This document shows, in pieces, positions 27,065-36,220 of a DNA stretch of 64,000 bases. Source of the stretch: Paracoccus aerius (lineage in GTDB: Bacteria > Pseudomonadota > Alphaproteobacteria > Rhodobacterales > Rhodobacteraceae); assembly GCF_014656455.1 (NCBI RefSeq), contig NZ_BNCL01000006.1:128780-192779 (forward strand), in the 5' to 3' direction. Both the position numbers and the translations under genes were made by a program. Position 1 is the first letter of the stretch, and every line of letters begins with the position of its first letter. The notes beneath the pieces were generated by a model. It was given only the letters and a program-made list of their open reading frames with translations, was not told where the DNA came from and did no database searches.

Positions 27065-28774
27065 ATGGAAGACCAAGCCCCGGACGGCAAAAGGACCCTG
27101 ACGAACCGGCAGGGCCACCAGATCACCAACAACCAGTCGCAGCGCACGATCGGCCCGCGCGGCCCAGCGACGCTGGAAAACTATCACTTCCTGGAAAAGA
27201 TCACCCATTTCGACCGCGAACGGATCCCCGAACGGGTGGTCCATGCGCGCGGCTTCGTCTGCTATGGCGAATTCGAGGCGACCGGCATGATCGGCGACGA
27301 GCCCGCGTCGAAATACACCCGCGCCAAGCTGTTCCAGGACAAGGGCAAGAAGACGCCGCTGGCGATCCGCTTTTCCACCGTGATCGGCGGGCGCGACAGT
27401 TCCGAGGTGGCGCGCGACCCGCGCGGCTTCGCCGTCAAGTTCTATACCGAGGATGGCAACTGGGATCTGGTCGGCAACAACCTGGCGATCTTCTTCATCC
27501 GCGACGCGATCAAGTTTCCCGACGTGATCCATTCGCTGAAGCCCGACCCGGTGACCTTCCGCCAGGAACCCAACCGCATCTTCGACTTCATGAGCCAGAC
27601 GCCCGAAGCGATGCACATGCTGACGCACCTGTTCAGCCCGCGCGGCATCCCGGCCAGTTATCGCCACATGGAAGGCTTCGGCGTGAACACCTACAAGATG
27701 GTGAACGCGGCGGGCGACACGGTGCTGGTGAAATACCACTTCCACCCGCGCCAGGGCATCGCATCGCTGACCGCGGCCGAGGCCGAGAAGGTGCAGGGCA
27801 AGGATTTCGGCTCCGCCTCGAAGGACCTGTTCACCGCGATCGAGCGCGGCGACTATCCGCAATGGGACATGTATGTCCAGATCATGGAGGATCACGACCA
27901 TCCCGAACTGGACTGGGATCCACTGGACGACACCAAGATCTGGCCGGAAAAGGACTTTCCGCTGCGCCATGTCGGCGTGATGACCCTGAATCGCAACGTC
28001 GAGAACTTCTTCGACGAGAACGAGCAGATCGCCATGGGCACGGGCGTGCTGGTGGACGGATTGGACTTTTCCGACGACAAGATGCTGGTCGGGCGGACCT
28101 TTTCCTATTCCGACACGCAGCGGTACCGGGTCGGCACCAACTATCTGCAACTGCCGGTGAACCAGGCAAAGGGCGCGAAGGTCGCCACCAACTATGACGG
28201 CGGGCAGATGTCCTTTGGCCGCGACATCGCGCCGGGGCAGAACCCGCATGTGAACTATGAGCCCTCGATCCACAACGGGCTGCAGGAAGCGCGGCGCGAC
28301 GCGCCCAACAACCCGCCCGAGATCCGGGGCCGCCTGACCCGCAGCGTGCTGGAACGGCGCAACGACTATGTCCAGGCGCGCGGGCGTTACTGCACGATGA
28401 TGGACTGGGAACGCGACGACCTGGTGCTGAACATGGGCACGCTGCTGGGCCAGTGCGAACGCGACGTGCAGGAACGCATGGTCTGGCATTTCCTGATGGT
28501 CCATGACGACTATGGCACCCGCGTGGGCGAGATGCTGGGCATCACCGCCGCCGACCTGAAGCACCTGGCCCCCCTGCCCGGCCAGGTCCTGACCGACGAG
28601 GATCAGCGCCGCCTGGAAAACCTGGGCGCGAATGGCGACAAGATCGACCCGACCGTCTGGGGCCAGTGGACCAGTTCCGTTAAGAACCGCCAGACCACCG
28701 CCGAGGAGGTCCTGGGCGGGCTTCCTGGGGCACCCGAGAAGGCGCCCCACCGCTCGCAGGCGGCCGGTTCCTGA
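27065..28774 (+). CDS. Monofunctional heme catalase
   Basis: 569 residues. Decomposes hydrogen peroxide to water and oxygen. Active-site His60 lies in [18 protein letters not shown], the catalytic asparagine in [16 protein letters not shown], and the proximal heme tyrosine in [19 protein letters not shown]-site residues of small-subunit catalases are plausible ([17 protein letters not shown]). Longer than the 480-residue clade III enzymes, mostly by a C-terminal extension. No oxyR gene is adjacent. The open frame continues upstream but ATG 27065 begins the characteristic [18 protein letters not shown]-terminus. Confidence 0.95.
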   Translation: MEDQAPDGKRTLTNRQGHQITNNQSQRTIGPRGPATLENYHFLEKITHFDRERIPERVVHARGFVCYGEFEATGMIGDEPASKYTRAKLFQDKGKKTPLAIRFSTVIGGRDSSEVARDPRGFAVKFYTEDGNWDLVGNNLAIFFIRDAIKFPDVIHSLKPDPVTFRQEPNRIFDFMSQTPEAMHMLTHLFSPRGIPASYRHMEGFGVNTYKMVNAAGDTVLVKYHFHPRQGIASLTAAEAEKVQGKDFGSASKDLFTAIERGDYPQWDMYVQIMEDHDHPELDWDPLDDTKIWPEKDFPLRHVGVMTLNRNVENFFDENEQIAMGTGVLVDGLDFSDDKMLVGRTFSYSDTQRYRVGTNYLQLPVNQAKGAKVATNYDGGQMSFGRDIAPGQNPHVNYEPSIHNGLQEARRDAPNNPPEIRGRLTRSVLERRNDYVQARGRYCTMMDWERDDLVLNMGTLLGQCERDVQERMVWHFLMVHDDYGTRVGEMLGITAADLKHLAPLPGQVLTDEDQRRLENLGANGDKIDPTVWGQWTSSVKNRQTTAEEVLGGLPGAPEKAPHRSQAAGS

Positions 28775-28796
28775 CCGGGGGCGACAGTCAAAGTAA

Positions 28797-28821
28797 AAGG
28801 GGCCGGACTTCCGGCCCCTTT
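28797..28821. terminator. Bidirectional intrinsic terminator after the catalase gene
   Basis: AAGGGGCCGG (28797-28806) pairs perfectly with CCGGCCCCTT (28811-28820) over an ACTT loop. A-rich and T-rich flanks on the two sides fit termination of both the catalase gene and the convergent symporter gene at 28831. Confidence 0.82.
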
Positions 28822-28830
28822 CCGTTACCA

Positions 28831-30297
28831 TTAGCGGTGGACGGAACGCTCGGACGCCTTCCAGTCCTCCCATCCCGGCTGGCCCCGCATAAAGGCCTCG
28901 ATCTCGGCGCGGGACGCTTCCAGCTTGGGGTCGTGGCGCAGGTAATGGCGCGTCTCGCGCGCGATCAGGCCGGACAGGATCAAAAGCCCGATAAGGTTCG
29001 GGATCGCCATCAACCCGTTCATCACGTCCGAGAAGTTCCACACCACGCCCAGTTGCATCGTGCAGCCGAAGAAGACCACGGCGGAGAACAGCACCCGGAA
29101 GGGCATCACGCCACCGCGCCCGACCAGCCGTTCCACGTTGCGTTCCCCGTAATAGGCCCAGCCCAGGATGGTGGAATAGGCGAACAGCACCAACCCGACC
29201 GTCACGATCCAGTGGCCCCACTGGCCGGGCAAGCCGTGGGTGAAGGCCTCGCCTGTCATGATCGCGGCCGAGATCTGCTGGCCGGTGGCAGGGTCGGTCT
29301 GGTTCCAGACGCCGGTCGTGATGATGACAAGCCCGGTGCAGGACACCACGATGATCGTGTCGATGAAGGTCTGCGTCATCGACACAAGCCCCTGCCGCAC
29401 CGGATGCGTCGTCTGGGCCGAGGCTGCGGCGATAGCCGCCGAACCCATGCCGGATTCGTTGGAAAAGATCCCCCGCGCCACGCCGTATTGCACCGCGATC
29501 ATGATGGTCGAACCCAGGAAGCCGCCCACGGCCGAACTGCCGGTAAAGGCTTCGCTGAAGACGGTGGCAAAGGCTGCCGGAACGTCGCCGATGTTCACGG
29601 CCAGGATATACAGCGCCCCCAGGACATAGAAAAGGATCATCGCCGGCACGAAGCCTGCCGTGACGCGGCCGATCGACTTGATGCCGCCCACCAGCACCAC
29701 CAGCGTCATCGCCGCCAGCACCGCCCCCGTGACCCAGGTCGGCACGGCAAAGCTGCGTTCCAAGTTCGAGGCGATGGAATTGCCCTGCGTCATGTTGCCG
29801 ATACCGAAGGACGCGCAGACGGCGAAGATCGCGAAGGCCAGCGCCAGGAACCGCCCGAAGCCACCCGGAATGCCGCGTTCCAGATAATACTGCGGCCCGC
29901 CGGATTTCTCGCCGGCCGTGTCGGTGGTGCGGAAGCGCACGCCCAGGAAGGCTTCGGAATATTTCGAGGCCATGCCCAGAAGCGCTGTCACCCACATCCA
30001 GAACAGCGCGCCGGGACCCCCAATGCCGATCGCGGTCGCGACGCCCACGATGTTGCCGGTGCCGACCGTGGCCGCCATCGCCGTGGTCAGCGCCTGAAAC
30101 TGCGAGATGTCGCCCTCGGCATCGTCGTCCTTGCGCTTGATCAGGCCCAACCGCAGCGCGGCCCCAAGGCGCAGGAACTGGATCCCGCCCAGCCGGAAGG
30201 TCAGGTAGATGCCCGTTCCCAGCAGCAGCGGGATCAGCATGAACGGCCCCCAGACGATGCCGCCTACCGTCCCCAGAAAGGATTCAAGTTGGTCCAT
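28831..30297 (-). CDS. Alanine/glycine:cation symporter (AGCS family)
   Basis: 488 residues with about ten or eleven membrane helices. AGCS motifs include [20 protein letters not shown], the [20 protein letters not shown] helix and [24 protein letters not shown]. Members (DagA, AlsT, AgcS) import alanine or glycine with sodium. ATG 30297 follows GGGGAGA and gives [17 protein letters not shown]; the frame is open further upstream without support. The glycine released by sarcosine oxidase would be a compatible substrate class, but no genetic link is visible. Confidence 0.92.
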   Translation of the reverse strand: MDQLESFLGTVGGIVWGPFMLIPLLLGTGIYLTFRLGGIQFLRLGAALRLGLIKRKDDDAEGDISQFQALTTAMAATVGTGNIVGVATAIGIGGPGALFWMWVTALLGMASKYSEAFLGVRFRTTDTAGEKSGGPQYYLERGIPGGFGRFLALAFAIFAVCASFGIGNMTQGNSIASNLERSFAVPTWVTGAVLAAMTLVVLVGGIKSIGRVTAGFVPAMILFYVLGALYILAVNIGDVPAAFATVFSEAFTGSSAVGGFLGSTIMIAVQYGVARGIFSNESGMGSAAIAAASAQTTHPVRQGLVSMTQTFIDTIIVVSCTGLVIITTGVWNQTDPATGQQISAAIMTGEAFTHGLPGQWGHWIVTVGLVLFAYSTILGWAYYGERNVERLVGRGGVMPFRVLFSAVVFFGCTMQLGVVWNFSDVMNGLMAIPNLIGLLILSGLIARETRHYLRHDPKLEASRAEIEAFMRGQPGWEDWKASERSVHR

Positions 30298-30503
30298 ATT
30301 GGTGTATCTCCCCCAATTTGCGCGCAAAACACTGGCGCGGCCGGGCTTTGTCAAGGCAGCATCCTCGCCCGTCGCGCGAAAGGGCGGGAACAGACTTTCG
30401 CTTTTGCCGTTATGGGGTGTTGTCCTGCCGATGTTTCGGGCGGGGCCAAGCGATGCCAGACGCGGCAGGTCATGCACCCGCCGCACCAGCAAGGGGGGAC
30501 ATC

Positions 30504-30959
30504 ATGGATCTGACCGTGAACGGGCAGCCGCGCAGCTTCGAGGGAGAGGCAGAGATGCCGCTTCTGTGGTATCTGCGCGACGAATTGGGACTGACAGGAA
30601 GCAAGTTCGGCTGCGGCGCAGGCTATTGCGGGGCCTGCCTGGTCCATATCGACGGCGTCGCCAGCTTTTCCTGCGTGACCCCCATGTCGGTGGCCGAGGG
30701 CGCCGAGGTCGTCACGATCGAGGGCCTGTCCCCCGACGCCAGCCACCCTGTGCAGGTCGCCTGGCGCGAATTGAACGTGGCCCAGTGCGGCTATTGCCAG
30801 ACAGGCCAGATGATGCAGGCCGCGGCGCTTCTGGCGGAAAACCCCGATCCCACGGACGAGGACATCGAGGCGGTGATGAGCCAGAACATCTGCCGCTGCG
30901 GCACCTATCCCCGCATCCGTGCCGCAATCAAGCGTGCCGCCGGGCAGGAGGCAGGCTGA
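30504..30959 (+). CDS. (2Fe-2S)-binding subunit of a molybdenum hydroxylase (IorA type)
   Basis: 151 residues, the complete small subunit of xanthine-oxidase-family hydroxylases. Plant-type cluster ligands Cys37, Cys42, Cys45 and Cys57 ([10 protein letters not shown]) are followed by the second cluster ligands Cys95, Cys98, Cys130 and Cys132 ([10 protein letters not shown] and [11 protein letters not shown]). It transfers electrons from the molybdenum subunit. AAGGGGGG stands just upstream of ATG 30504. Its stop shares one base with the start of the large subunit. Confidence 0.93.
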   Translation: MDLTVNGQPRSFEGEAEMPLLWYLRDELGLTGSKFGCGAGYCGACLVHIDGVASFSCVTPMSVAEGAEVVTIEGLSPDASHPVQVAWRELNVAQCGYCQTGQMMQAAALLAENPDPTDEDIEAVMSQNICRCGTYPRIRAAIKRAAGQEAG

Positions 30960-33244
30960 TGGCTGTTCTTGAAAACCTCAGCCGCCGCGCGGTCCTGCTG
31001 GGCATGGGCGCGGGTGCCCTGGTCCTGGCGGTCAACCTGCCCGCCCGCGCGCAGGACGCGCCGGAAGAGCCCCTGAAGTTCGGCGCCGATGCCATGCCGC
31101 ATGGGTGGAAGGATGACCCGAACATCTTCGTGGCCATCGACCCCGACGGGACGGTGACAGTCACCGTGCATCGGTCCGAGATGGGCCAGGGGGTCCGCAC
31201 CTCGATCGCCATGGCCGTCGCGGACGAGCTTGAGGCAGATTGGGCCCGCGTGAAGGTCGCGCAGGCGCCGGGGGACGAACCCACCTACGGCAACCAGGAC
31301 ACTGACGGATCGCGCAGCCTGCGCCATTTCTTCGACCCGATGCGCCGGGCGGGTGCCGCCGCGCGGCAGATGCTGCGCGAAGCCGCCGCCGCCGAATGGG
31401 GCGTCCCGGTCGAGGAGGTCACGGCCGAAAACCACATCCTGCGCCACGAGGCCTCGGGCCGCGAGGCGGGCTATGGCGACATGGCAACCCGCGCCGCCGA
31501 AGGCCCCGTCCCCGCGCGCGAAGGTCTGGTCCTGAAATCGCCCGACCAGTTCCGCTATATCGGCCGCGACGACATCGGCCTGATCGACAACCCCGACATC
31601 GTCACCGGCGCCACGACCTATGGCATGGACGCCAAGGCCGAGGGGATGCTGTTCGCCGTCATCGCCCGCCCCCCCGTCGTGGGCGGCCGCGTCGCCAGCC
31701 ACGACGACACCGAGGCGCTGAAGGTGCCGGGCGTGCAGCGGGTCGTGGTGATCGACGCCCCGCCCCAGCCGTCCGAGTTCCAGCCCCTGGGCGGCGTCGC
31801 GGTGATCGCCACCAATACCTGGGCCGCCATGCGCGGACGCGAGGCCTTGAGCATCGAATGGGAGGACGGCCCCCACGCCGCCTATGACAGCGAGGCCTTC
31901 CGGGCCGAACTGGAACAGGCCGCGCGCAGCACGGATGGCGTCGCGGTGCGCAACCAGGGCGACGCCCTGGCGGCGCTGCAGGAAGCCCCGCGCACCTTCG
32001 AGGCCGAATACTACATTCCCCACTTGGCACAGGCGCCGATGGAGCCCCCGGCGGCGCTTGCAATGATCCGCGACGGCCGTTGCGAGGTCTGGGCCTGCGT
32101 CCAGGCACCCCAGGTCACGCGCGTGCGGGTGGCCGAGAAGCTGGGTCTTGACCCCCAGAACGTCACGGTCAACGTTACATTGCTGGGCGGCGGCTTCGGG
32201 CGCAAGTCCAAGCCTGATTTCGTGGTCGAGGCCGCAGTTCTCAGCCGCGAGATGGACGGCGCGCCCGTCAAGGTGGTCTGGACGCGCGAGGATGACCTGC
32301 ACCACAGCTATTTCCACACCGTCTCGGTCGAGCATCTGAAGGCGGGCCTGGACGAAAGCGGCCGTCCCACGGCTTGGCTGCACCGCACGGCCGCGCCCAC
32401 GATCGGGTCGATCTTCGCGCCGGACCCGAAGCAAAAGCTGCCCTTCGAGCTGGGCATGGGCCTGACCAACATGCCCTTGGACATCCCCAACGTCCGGGCC
32501 GAGAACCCGCAGGCGCAGGCCCATACCCGGATCGGCTGGTATCGGTCCGTGTCGAACATCCCCCATGCCTTCGCGATCCAGTCCTTTATCGCCGAACTGG
32601 CGCACGAGGCAGGTCGCGACCACCGCGACTATCTGCTGGAGGTGATCGGCCCTGCCCGCAGGATCGATCCGACTGAACAGGGCGACGTCTGGAACTATGG
32701 CGAGGATCCGGCCCGCTATCCCATCGACACGGGGCGGTTGCGCCGGGTGATCGAAACCGCGACGGATGCGGCAGGCTGGGGCCGCGAGATGCCCGAGGGC
32801 AGCGGGCTGGGCCTTGCCGCCCATTACAGCTTCGTCACCTATGTCGCGGTCGTGGCCGAGACCGAGGTCAGCGACGGCAATGTCCTTATCCCCCGCGTCC
32901 ATATCGCGGTCGATTGCGGCCCGCACGTGAACCCGGACCGGATCCGGTCACAGATGGAGGGGGCGGTGATCATGGGCGTGGGCCAGGCCCTGATGTCGCA
33001 GATCACCTTTGCCAACGGGCGTGCGCAGCAGGACAATTTCGACAGCTATCTGGTGCCGCGCATGGACAGTTCCCCGCGCGAAATCCACGTCCACCTGGTA
33101 GGCGGGGGGGACTATGGGCAACCGCTGGGCGGTGTCGGGGAACCCGGCCTGCCACCCGTGACGCCCGCCATCACCAACGCCATCTTCGCCGCCACCGGCA
33201 AGCGCATCCGCGCCCTGCCCGTGGCCGACCAGTTGCGCAGCTAG
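30959..33244 (+). CDS. Molybdopterin-binding subunit of a xanthine-oxidase-family hydroxylase (IorB type)
   Basis: 761 residues. The N-terminus ([18 protein letters not shown], ending PARAQ) is a twin-arginine-type signal, so the holoenzyme is probably exported as a pair and faces the periplasm. Cofactor motifs include [29 protein letters not shown] and the C-terminal [16 protein letters not shown] containing the active-site glutamate. There is no FAD subunit, as in isoquinoline 1-oxidoreductase (IorAB) and related aldehyde or N-heterocycle hydroxylases, which pass electrons to cytochromes. No cytochrome gene is adjacent. Substrate unknown. Confidence 0.92.
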   Translation: MAVLENLSRRAVLLGMGAGALVLAVNLPARAQDAPEEPLKFGADAMPHGWKDDPNIFVAIDPDGTVTVTVHRSEMGQGVRTSIAMAVADELEADWARVKVAQAPGDEPTYGNQDTDGSRSLRHFFDPMRRAGAAARQMLREAAAAEWGVPVEEVTAENHILRHEASGREAGYGDMATRAAEGPVPAREGLVLKSPDQFRYIGRDDIGLIDNPDIVTGATTYGMDAKAEGMLFAVIARPPVVGGRVASHDDTEALKVPGVQRVVVIDAPPQPSEFQPLGGVAVIATNTWAAMRGREALSIEWEDGPHAAYDSEAFRAELEQAARSTDGVAVRNQGDALAALQEAPRTFEAEYYIPHLAQAPMEPPAALAMIRDGRCEVWACVQAPQVTRVRVAEKLGLDPQNVTVNVTLLGGGFGRKSKPDFVVEAAVLSREMDGAPVKVVWTREDDLHHSYFHTVSVEHLKAGLDESGRPTAWLHRTAAPTIGSIFAPDPKQKLPFELGMGLTNMPLDIPNVRAENPQAQAHTRIGWYRSVSNIPHAFAIQSFIAELAHEAGRDHRDYLLEVIGPARRIDPTEQGDVWNYGEDPARYPIDTGRLRRVIETATDAAGWGREMPEGSGLGLAAHYSFVTYVAVVAETEVSDGNVLIPRVHIAVDCGPHVNPDRIRSQMEGAVIMGVGQALMSQITFANGRAQQDNFDSYLVPRMDSSPREIHVHLVGGGDYGQPLGGVGEPGLPPVTPAITNAIFAATGKRIRALPVADQLRS

Positions 33245-33254
33245 GAGCATGACG

Positions 33255-33659
33255 ATGAAATCCTTTTCCCCAGCCCTGGCTGCAGCCTTTCTTGCCCTTG
33301 CCGGTCCGGCGGCCGCAGATTGCGGCCCTCACCTGGACCTGATGGACGAAGTGCTTGACCGGGCCTCGCGCGAATCCATCGCCGCGTCATCGGGCGGCCA
33401 AGGGGTCGCGGGCGCCCGTGAGGCCCGCGCCATGACCGAGACCGAGGCGCCGGGCGAGGACGAGACCGGGATGGAAGCCGCCGAGGATCCCGAACCCCAA
33501 CAAGCCCCCGGCCATGCCGCGCCCGCCGAGGCCGGGGCCCGCGTCCAGCAGCTTCGCGCCTCGGTTGACGAAGCCCGTGCCCAGGACGCCACCGCCTGCC
33601 GCGAAACGCTTGTGACCGCCTTGGCCGACCTGCTGGCCGATCAGGAGGAACAGGAATAG
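33255..33659 (+). CDS. Small exported protein, unknown function
   Basis: 134 residues with a clean Sec signal peptide (MKSFSPALAAAFLALAGPAAA). The mature part is acidic, rich in Ala, Glu and Pro, and has two cysteines, one just after the cleavage site (DCGPHLDL) and one near the end (ATACRETLV), which could form a disulfide. ATG 33255 is preferred over 33249 because AGGAG lies 7 nt before it. It begins 10 bp after the molybdenum subunit and may be co-transcribed. No family recognised. Confidence 0.7.
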   Translation: MKSFSPALAAAFLALAGPAAADCGPHLDLMDEVLDRASRESIAASSGGQGVAGAREARAMTETEAPGEDETGMEAAEDPEPQQAPGHAAPAEAGARVQQLRASVDEARAQDATACRETLVTALADLLADQEEQE

Positions 33660-33863
33660 AAGCTGACCGGCACAGCACCTGCAGCGAACTGCGGGCGCGC
33701 CTTGCACTGCCTCAAAGGCGCACCTGCTGACAACTGAGGGGCGGGGGTAAACCGTTTTCCTGCCGCCTCCGGTCCCGCAAAGTCAGGCAGGGCAGGATCG
33801 GCCCGGCCCTTCGGTTTGGCGTCCTTGTGAAGCGTGCCGCTCCATTGACGCCTCCACCATGCA

Positions 33864-34337
33864 TCATGCATTGGCCGCGGCAGTGTCATGGTGGTGCCGG
33901 ATCTTCAGCATCACGACGGGAAATGCCATCAGCAGCGCGCCTCCGGCCAGGGCCGCCAGGCAAGTTCCCAGCCCGGCGGAACCTGTTGCCGTCGCGTTGC
34001 GGAAAACCTGAACGCCCAGCGGCAGGAACAGCAGCACGGCCGTCGCCGTGCCGGGAGAGTAAACCCGCGTGACGATGGTGGGAAGGACGTGGAAGAAGAC
34101 CGCGTTGATCAGCATCAATGATGCGAAGACCAGCGGAACGGCGGGCAGGGCCAGTGCCACCTGCGCCTGCACGGCTCCAAGCACCAGCACGGCGGCATTG
34201 GTGACATAGAAGTCTGGCCAGCCGACGGGCAGCTTCAGGATGTCCTGCGCCCAATCGCGCCAGTCCATCTGGAACTCCTCGAGAGCGTGGAGCGCATAGG
34301 CGGCCAGGCAAAGCCAGGCAAGGACGGACAGGGACAT
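33864..34337 (-). CDS. HXXEE domain-containing membrane protein
   Basis: 157 residues with about four hydrophobic helices. The family hallmark H-x-x-E-E is seen as YALHALEEFQMDWRDWA at residues 13-29, with a further His in FFHVLPTIV and a C-terminal His run, a set that could bind metal. Function of the family is unknown. The start at 34337 is preferred because GGAG lies 6 nt upstream; in-frame ATGs at 34349 and 34364 have no such site. It follows the DUF992 gene by 72 bp and probably shares the promoter at 34995-35059. Confidence 0.84.
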   Translation of the reverse strand: MSLSVLAWLCLAAYALHALEEFQMDWRDWAQDILKLPVGWPDFYVTNAAVLVLGAVQAQVALALPAVPLVFASLMLINAVFFHVLPTIVTRVYSPGTATAVLLFLPLGVQVFRNATATGSAGLGTCLAALAGGALLMAFPVVMLKIRHHHDTAAANA

Positions 34338-34409
34338 GATCGTCTCCATGAAGGAATGAACCATCGGATGCAGCCCACCGGTCCCGAAGAAGCGGCGGGC
34401 CGGGCGGTG

Positions 34410-34889
34410 CTAGCCTTGATGCACAAGTGTCATCCGGGTCACGCCGCCAGCGATGTTGATGCCGGTCTGGCCCTCGACCGAGATCGGCTGGAGCGAGAAG
34501 GAACGGTGGTTCCCGCCGACCAGAACATTGGCCCCCATGCCCACGCCAAGCGAGGCATCCGCGCTGACGCCCAGGTATTCGCCGGCCAGGGCACCCGACG
34601 GCACGCCCGAAGTGGTCGCCGACACTACGCCCCAGACAAGCTGTCCAGCCTCGGTGGCGCCCAGTTCGATCCCCCATTCCTGCATCGTGCCCTCGTAGAT
34701 GTCGCCGCGGCTGGAGCCATTGGCGCGGTATACGCAGCGCATGCTCTGCTTCTCGCGCAGGATATGGCCGATGCCGGAGGAAACGTCGCAAGACAGGACG
34801 CCCAGATGCGCCGACACGCGGGCATCCGCCACCGCGACCGTGCTGGCCGCGATCACCATTGCTGCAAGGATTGATTTCAGGATCTTCAT
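34410..34889 (-). CDS. DUF992 family exported protein
   Basis: 159 residues. A Sec signal peptide (about residues 1-22, ending AVADA) leads into the DUF992 pattern: LGVLSCDVSSGIGHIL, the second Cys in SMRCVYRANG, then GTMQEWGIELGATEAGQLVWGVVS and a glycine-rich region ending GGNHRSFSLQPISVEGQTG. The two cysteines probably form a disulfide in the periplasm. Function unknown. It is the first gene behind the regulatory site at 34995-35059, with a leader of about 100 nt. Confidence 0.82.
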   Translation of the reverse strand: MKILKSILAAMVIAASTVAVADARVSAHLGVLSCDVSSGIGHILREKQSMRCVYRANGSSRGDIYEGTMQEWGIELGATEAGQLVWGVVSATTSGVPSGALAGEYLGVSADASLGVGMGANVLVGGNHRSFSLQPISVEGQTGINIAGGVTRMTLVHQG

Positions 34890-34994
34890 TTTCGGTCATC
34901 CGTGATGATGTTGAAGGAAAGCCGGTCCAAGTCCGCTGGAGGGGCACCAAGATCGGCAAGGGGATTGTGGTGGCGCCGCTAGGCCACGCCTTGG

Positions 34995-35059
34995 TTCTAG
35001 CAGAGAGCGTGCCTAGAGGCTTTGCCCCGGCGTCTCAAGGTTTTCGCATGACGTTTCAG
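34995..35059 (-). promoter_or_regulatory. AraC-type tandem-box promoter, site A (DUF992-HXXEE unit)
   Basis: Read on the minus strand: degenerate distal box CTGAAACG (35059-35052), proximal box TTGAGACG (35038-35031), -35-like CAAAG (35024-35020) and -10-like GCTAGA around 35001-34996. The spacing from the proximal box to CAAAG and CTAG is identical to sites B, C and D; the two boxes are 21 bp apart instead of 20. It precedes the DUF992 gene by about 108 bp. Probable binding site of the AraC protein encoded at 43837-44865; inference from conservation. Confidence 0.6.
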
Positions 35060-35095
35060 CCGGACGGCGTGCTGGCCCGAGGCAAGGGCCGGGAA

Positions 35096-35119
35096 CCGGC
35101 CCCGCCTCGGCGGGACCGG
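35096..35119 (-). terminator. Hairpin after the autotransporter gene
   Basis: CCGGCCCCGCC (35096-35106) and GGCGGGACCGG (35109-35119) pair with a single mismatch, 16 bp beyond the autotransporter stop and before site A. No clear T-run follows. Likely transcription barrier that separates the autotransporter unit from the DUF992 unit. Confidence 0.45.
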
Positions 35120-35134
35120 CTTGGACGGCGGGCT

Positions 35135-36220
35135 TTAGAACCGGTAATCGACCCGGATCTCGGCTGTGTGGTTGTCATAGCCCGAGCCGAAGTCGCCCCG
35201 ATACGCCGCCGAGAAGCTGGTATTGCCGGTCGTGACAAGTTCAGCTTCCAGACCGACCTTCAACAGCCGGTCGGGCAGCGCCGTGCGGGCCTCGAACGCG
35301 TCGACCCCCGAGGCAAGGGTTGCCGAAGGCGACCAGGCGTCGTCCGACATCAGCGCATATCCCAGGCTGCCCGTCAGCTTCAGGGTCGAGCCGCCGGACA
35401 GGGCCACGTCATGGCCCAATGCAATGCCGGGCGTCACGATCAGGGTGGTGTCGGAGGTCTTGCCGACGGACAGGTTGAAGGGGCTGGCCCCGCTTTCGGA
35501 AAAGCCGTCGGTGCGGACATGCAGCAGGCTTACGTCCAGGCGCGGCTCGACAAAGCCCCAGGAAAAGGCGCGGTGCCAGGCGGCCCGGCCGTGCAGGCCC
35601 GCGTGCCAGCTGTCCGTCGATCCGGTGGCCCGGCCGCCCAGGCCACCCAGGGCGATCTGGCGGTCGGTGTCGAACCAGCCGTGGCCGATCTCGGCCGCGC
35701 CCGACAAGCGCCAGTCGCCCTGGCTCCAGGTCAGGAAGCCGCCCAGCTGGACGCTGTCGCCGTCGACCTTGCCGACGCCCGTGCGATCCTCGGCCGACAG
35801 GTTCTCATAACCGATCGCCCCGCCCACGGTCATGTTGTCCGCGACGGCCTGCGCCCCGCCGATGTGGAAGCCCCACGAGCGGGCCTCATAGCCTCCGGCG
35901 TCGGAATCGTCGTCCATCGTGGCCCGGCTGCCGGTCCATTTGCCCCATCCGCAGCGGCCCTGGGCGCCGACATCGCAGCCCGACCAGATGCCGTCGACGA
36001 ACTGCTGGCTTGCGTGATAGCGGGTCGCCCCGATCAGCCCAAGCGCCTGGCCCGACAGCATGTCCAGCGTCGCCGCCGCATCTGCGGCATCGACCCCCGC
36101 CAGGGCGGCATAGCCATGATCCATCCGCACCCCGGCATCCCAAAGGTCTTCAAGATGGCTGGCGATGGCTTCGCGATTGTCGCCCATCCCTGCAGCCGCA
36201 TCCCGCATGGCCGCCTGCGG
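35135..36220 (-). other. Autotransporter beta-barrel domain region
   Basis: Sub-region coding about the last 360 residues. It contains alternating hydrophobic strands such as SWGFHIGGAQAVADNMTVGG, WRLSGAAEIGHGWFDTDR and AAWHRAFSWGFVEPRLDVS and ends with phenylalanine. The linker MRDAAAGMGDNREAIASHL marks the start of the membrane-inserting unit. The single pair of cysteines (CDVGAQGRC) early in the domain may be disulfide-bonded. Confidence 0.85.

Noticed and set aside
27032..30513. Long antisense frames over the catalase and the symporter genes
   Set aside because: Both lie opposite genes with full sets of catalytic or transport motifs and show only low-complexity Arg/Gly/His-rich sequence.
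33660..33863. A gene or tandem-box site in the gap after the small exported protein
   Set aside because: No convincing reading frame with a ribosome site and no TTGAGACG pair were seen; the gap appears to hold only the convergent 3' ends.
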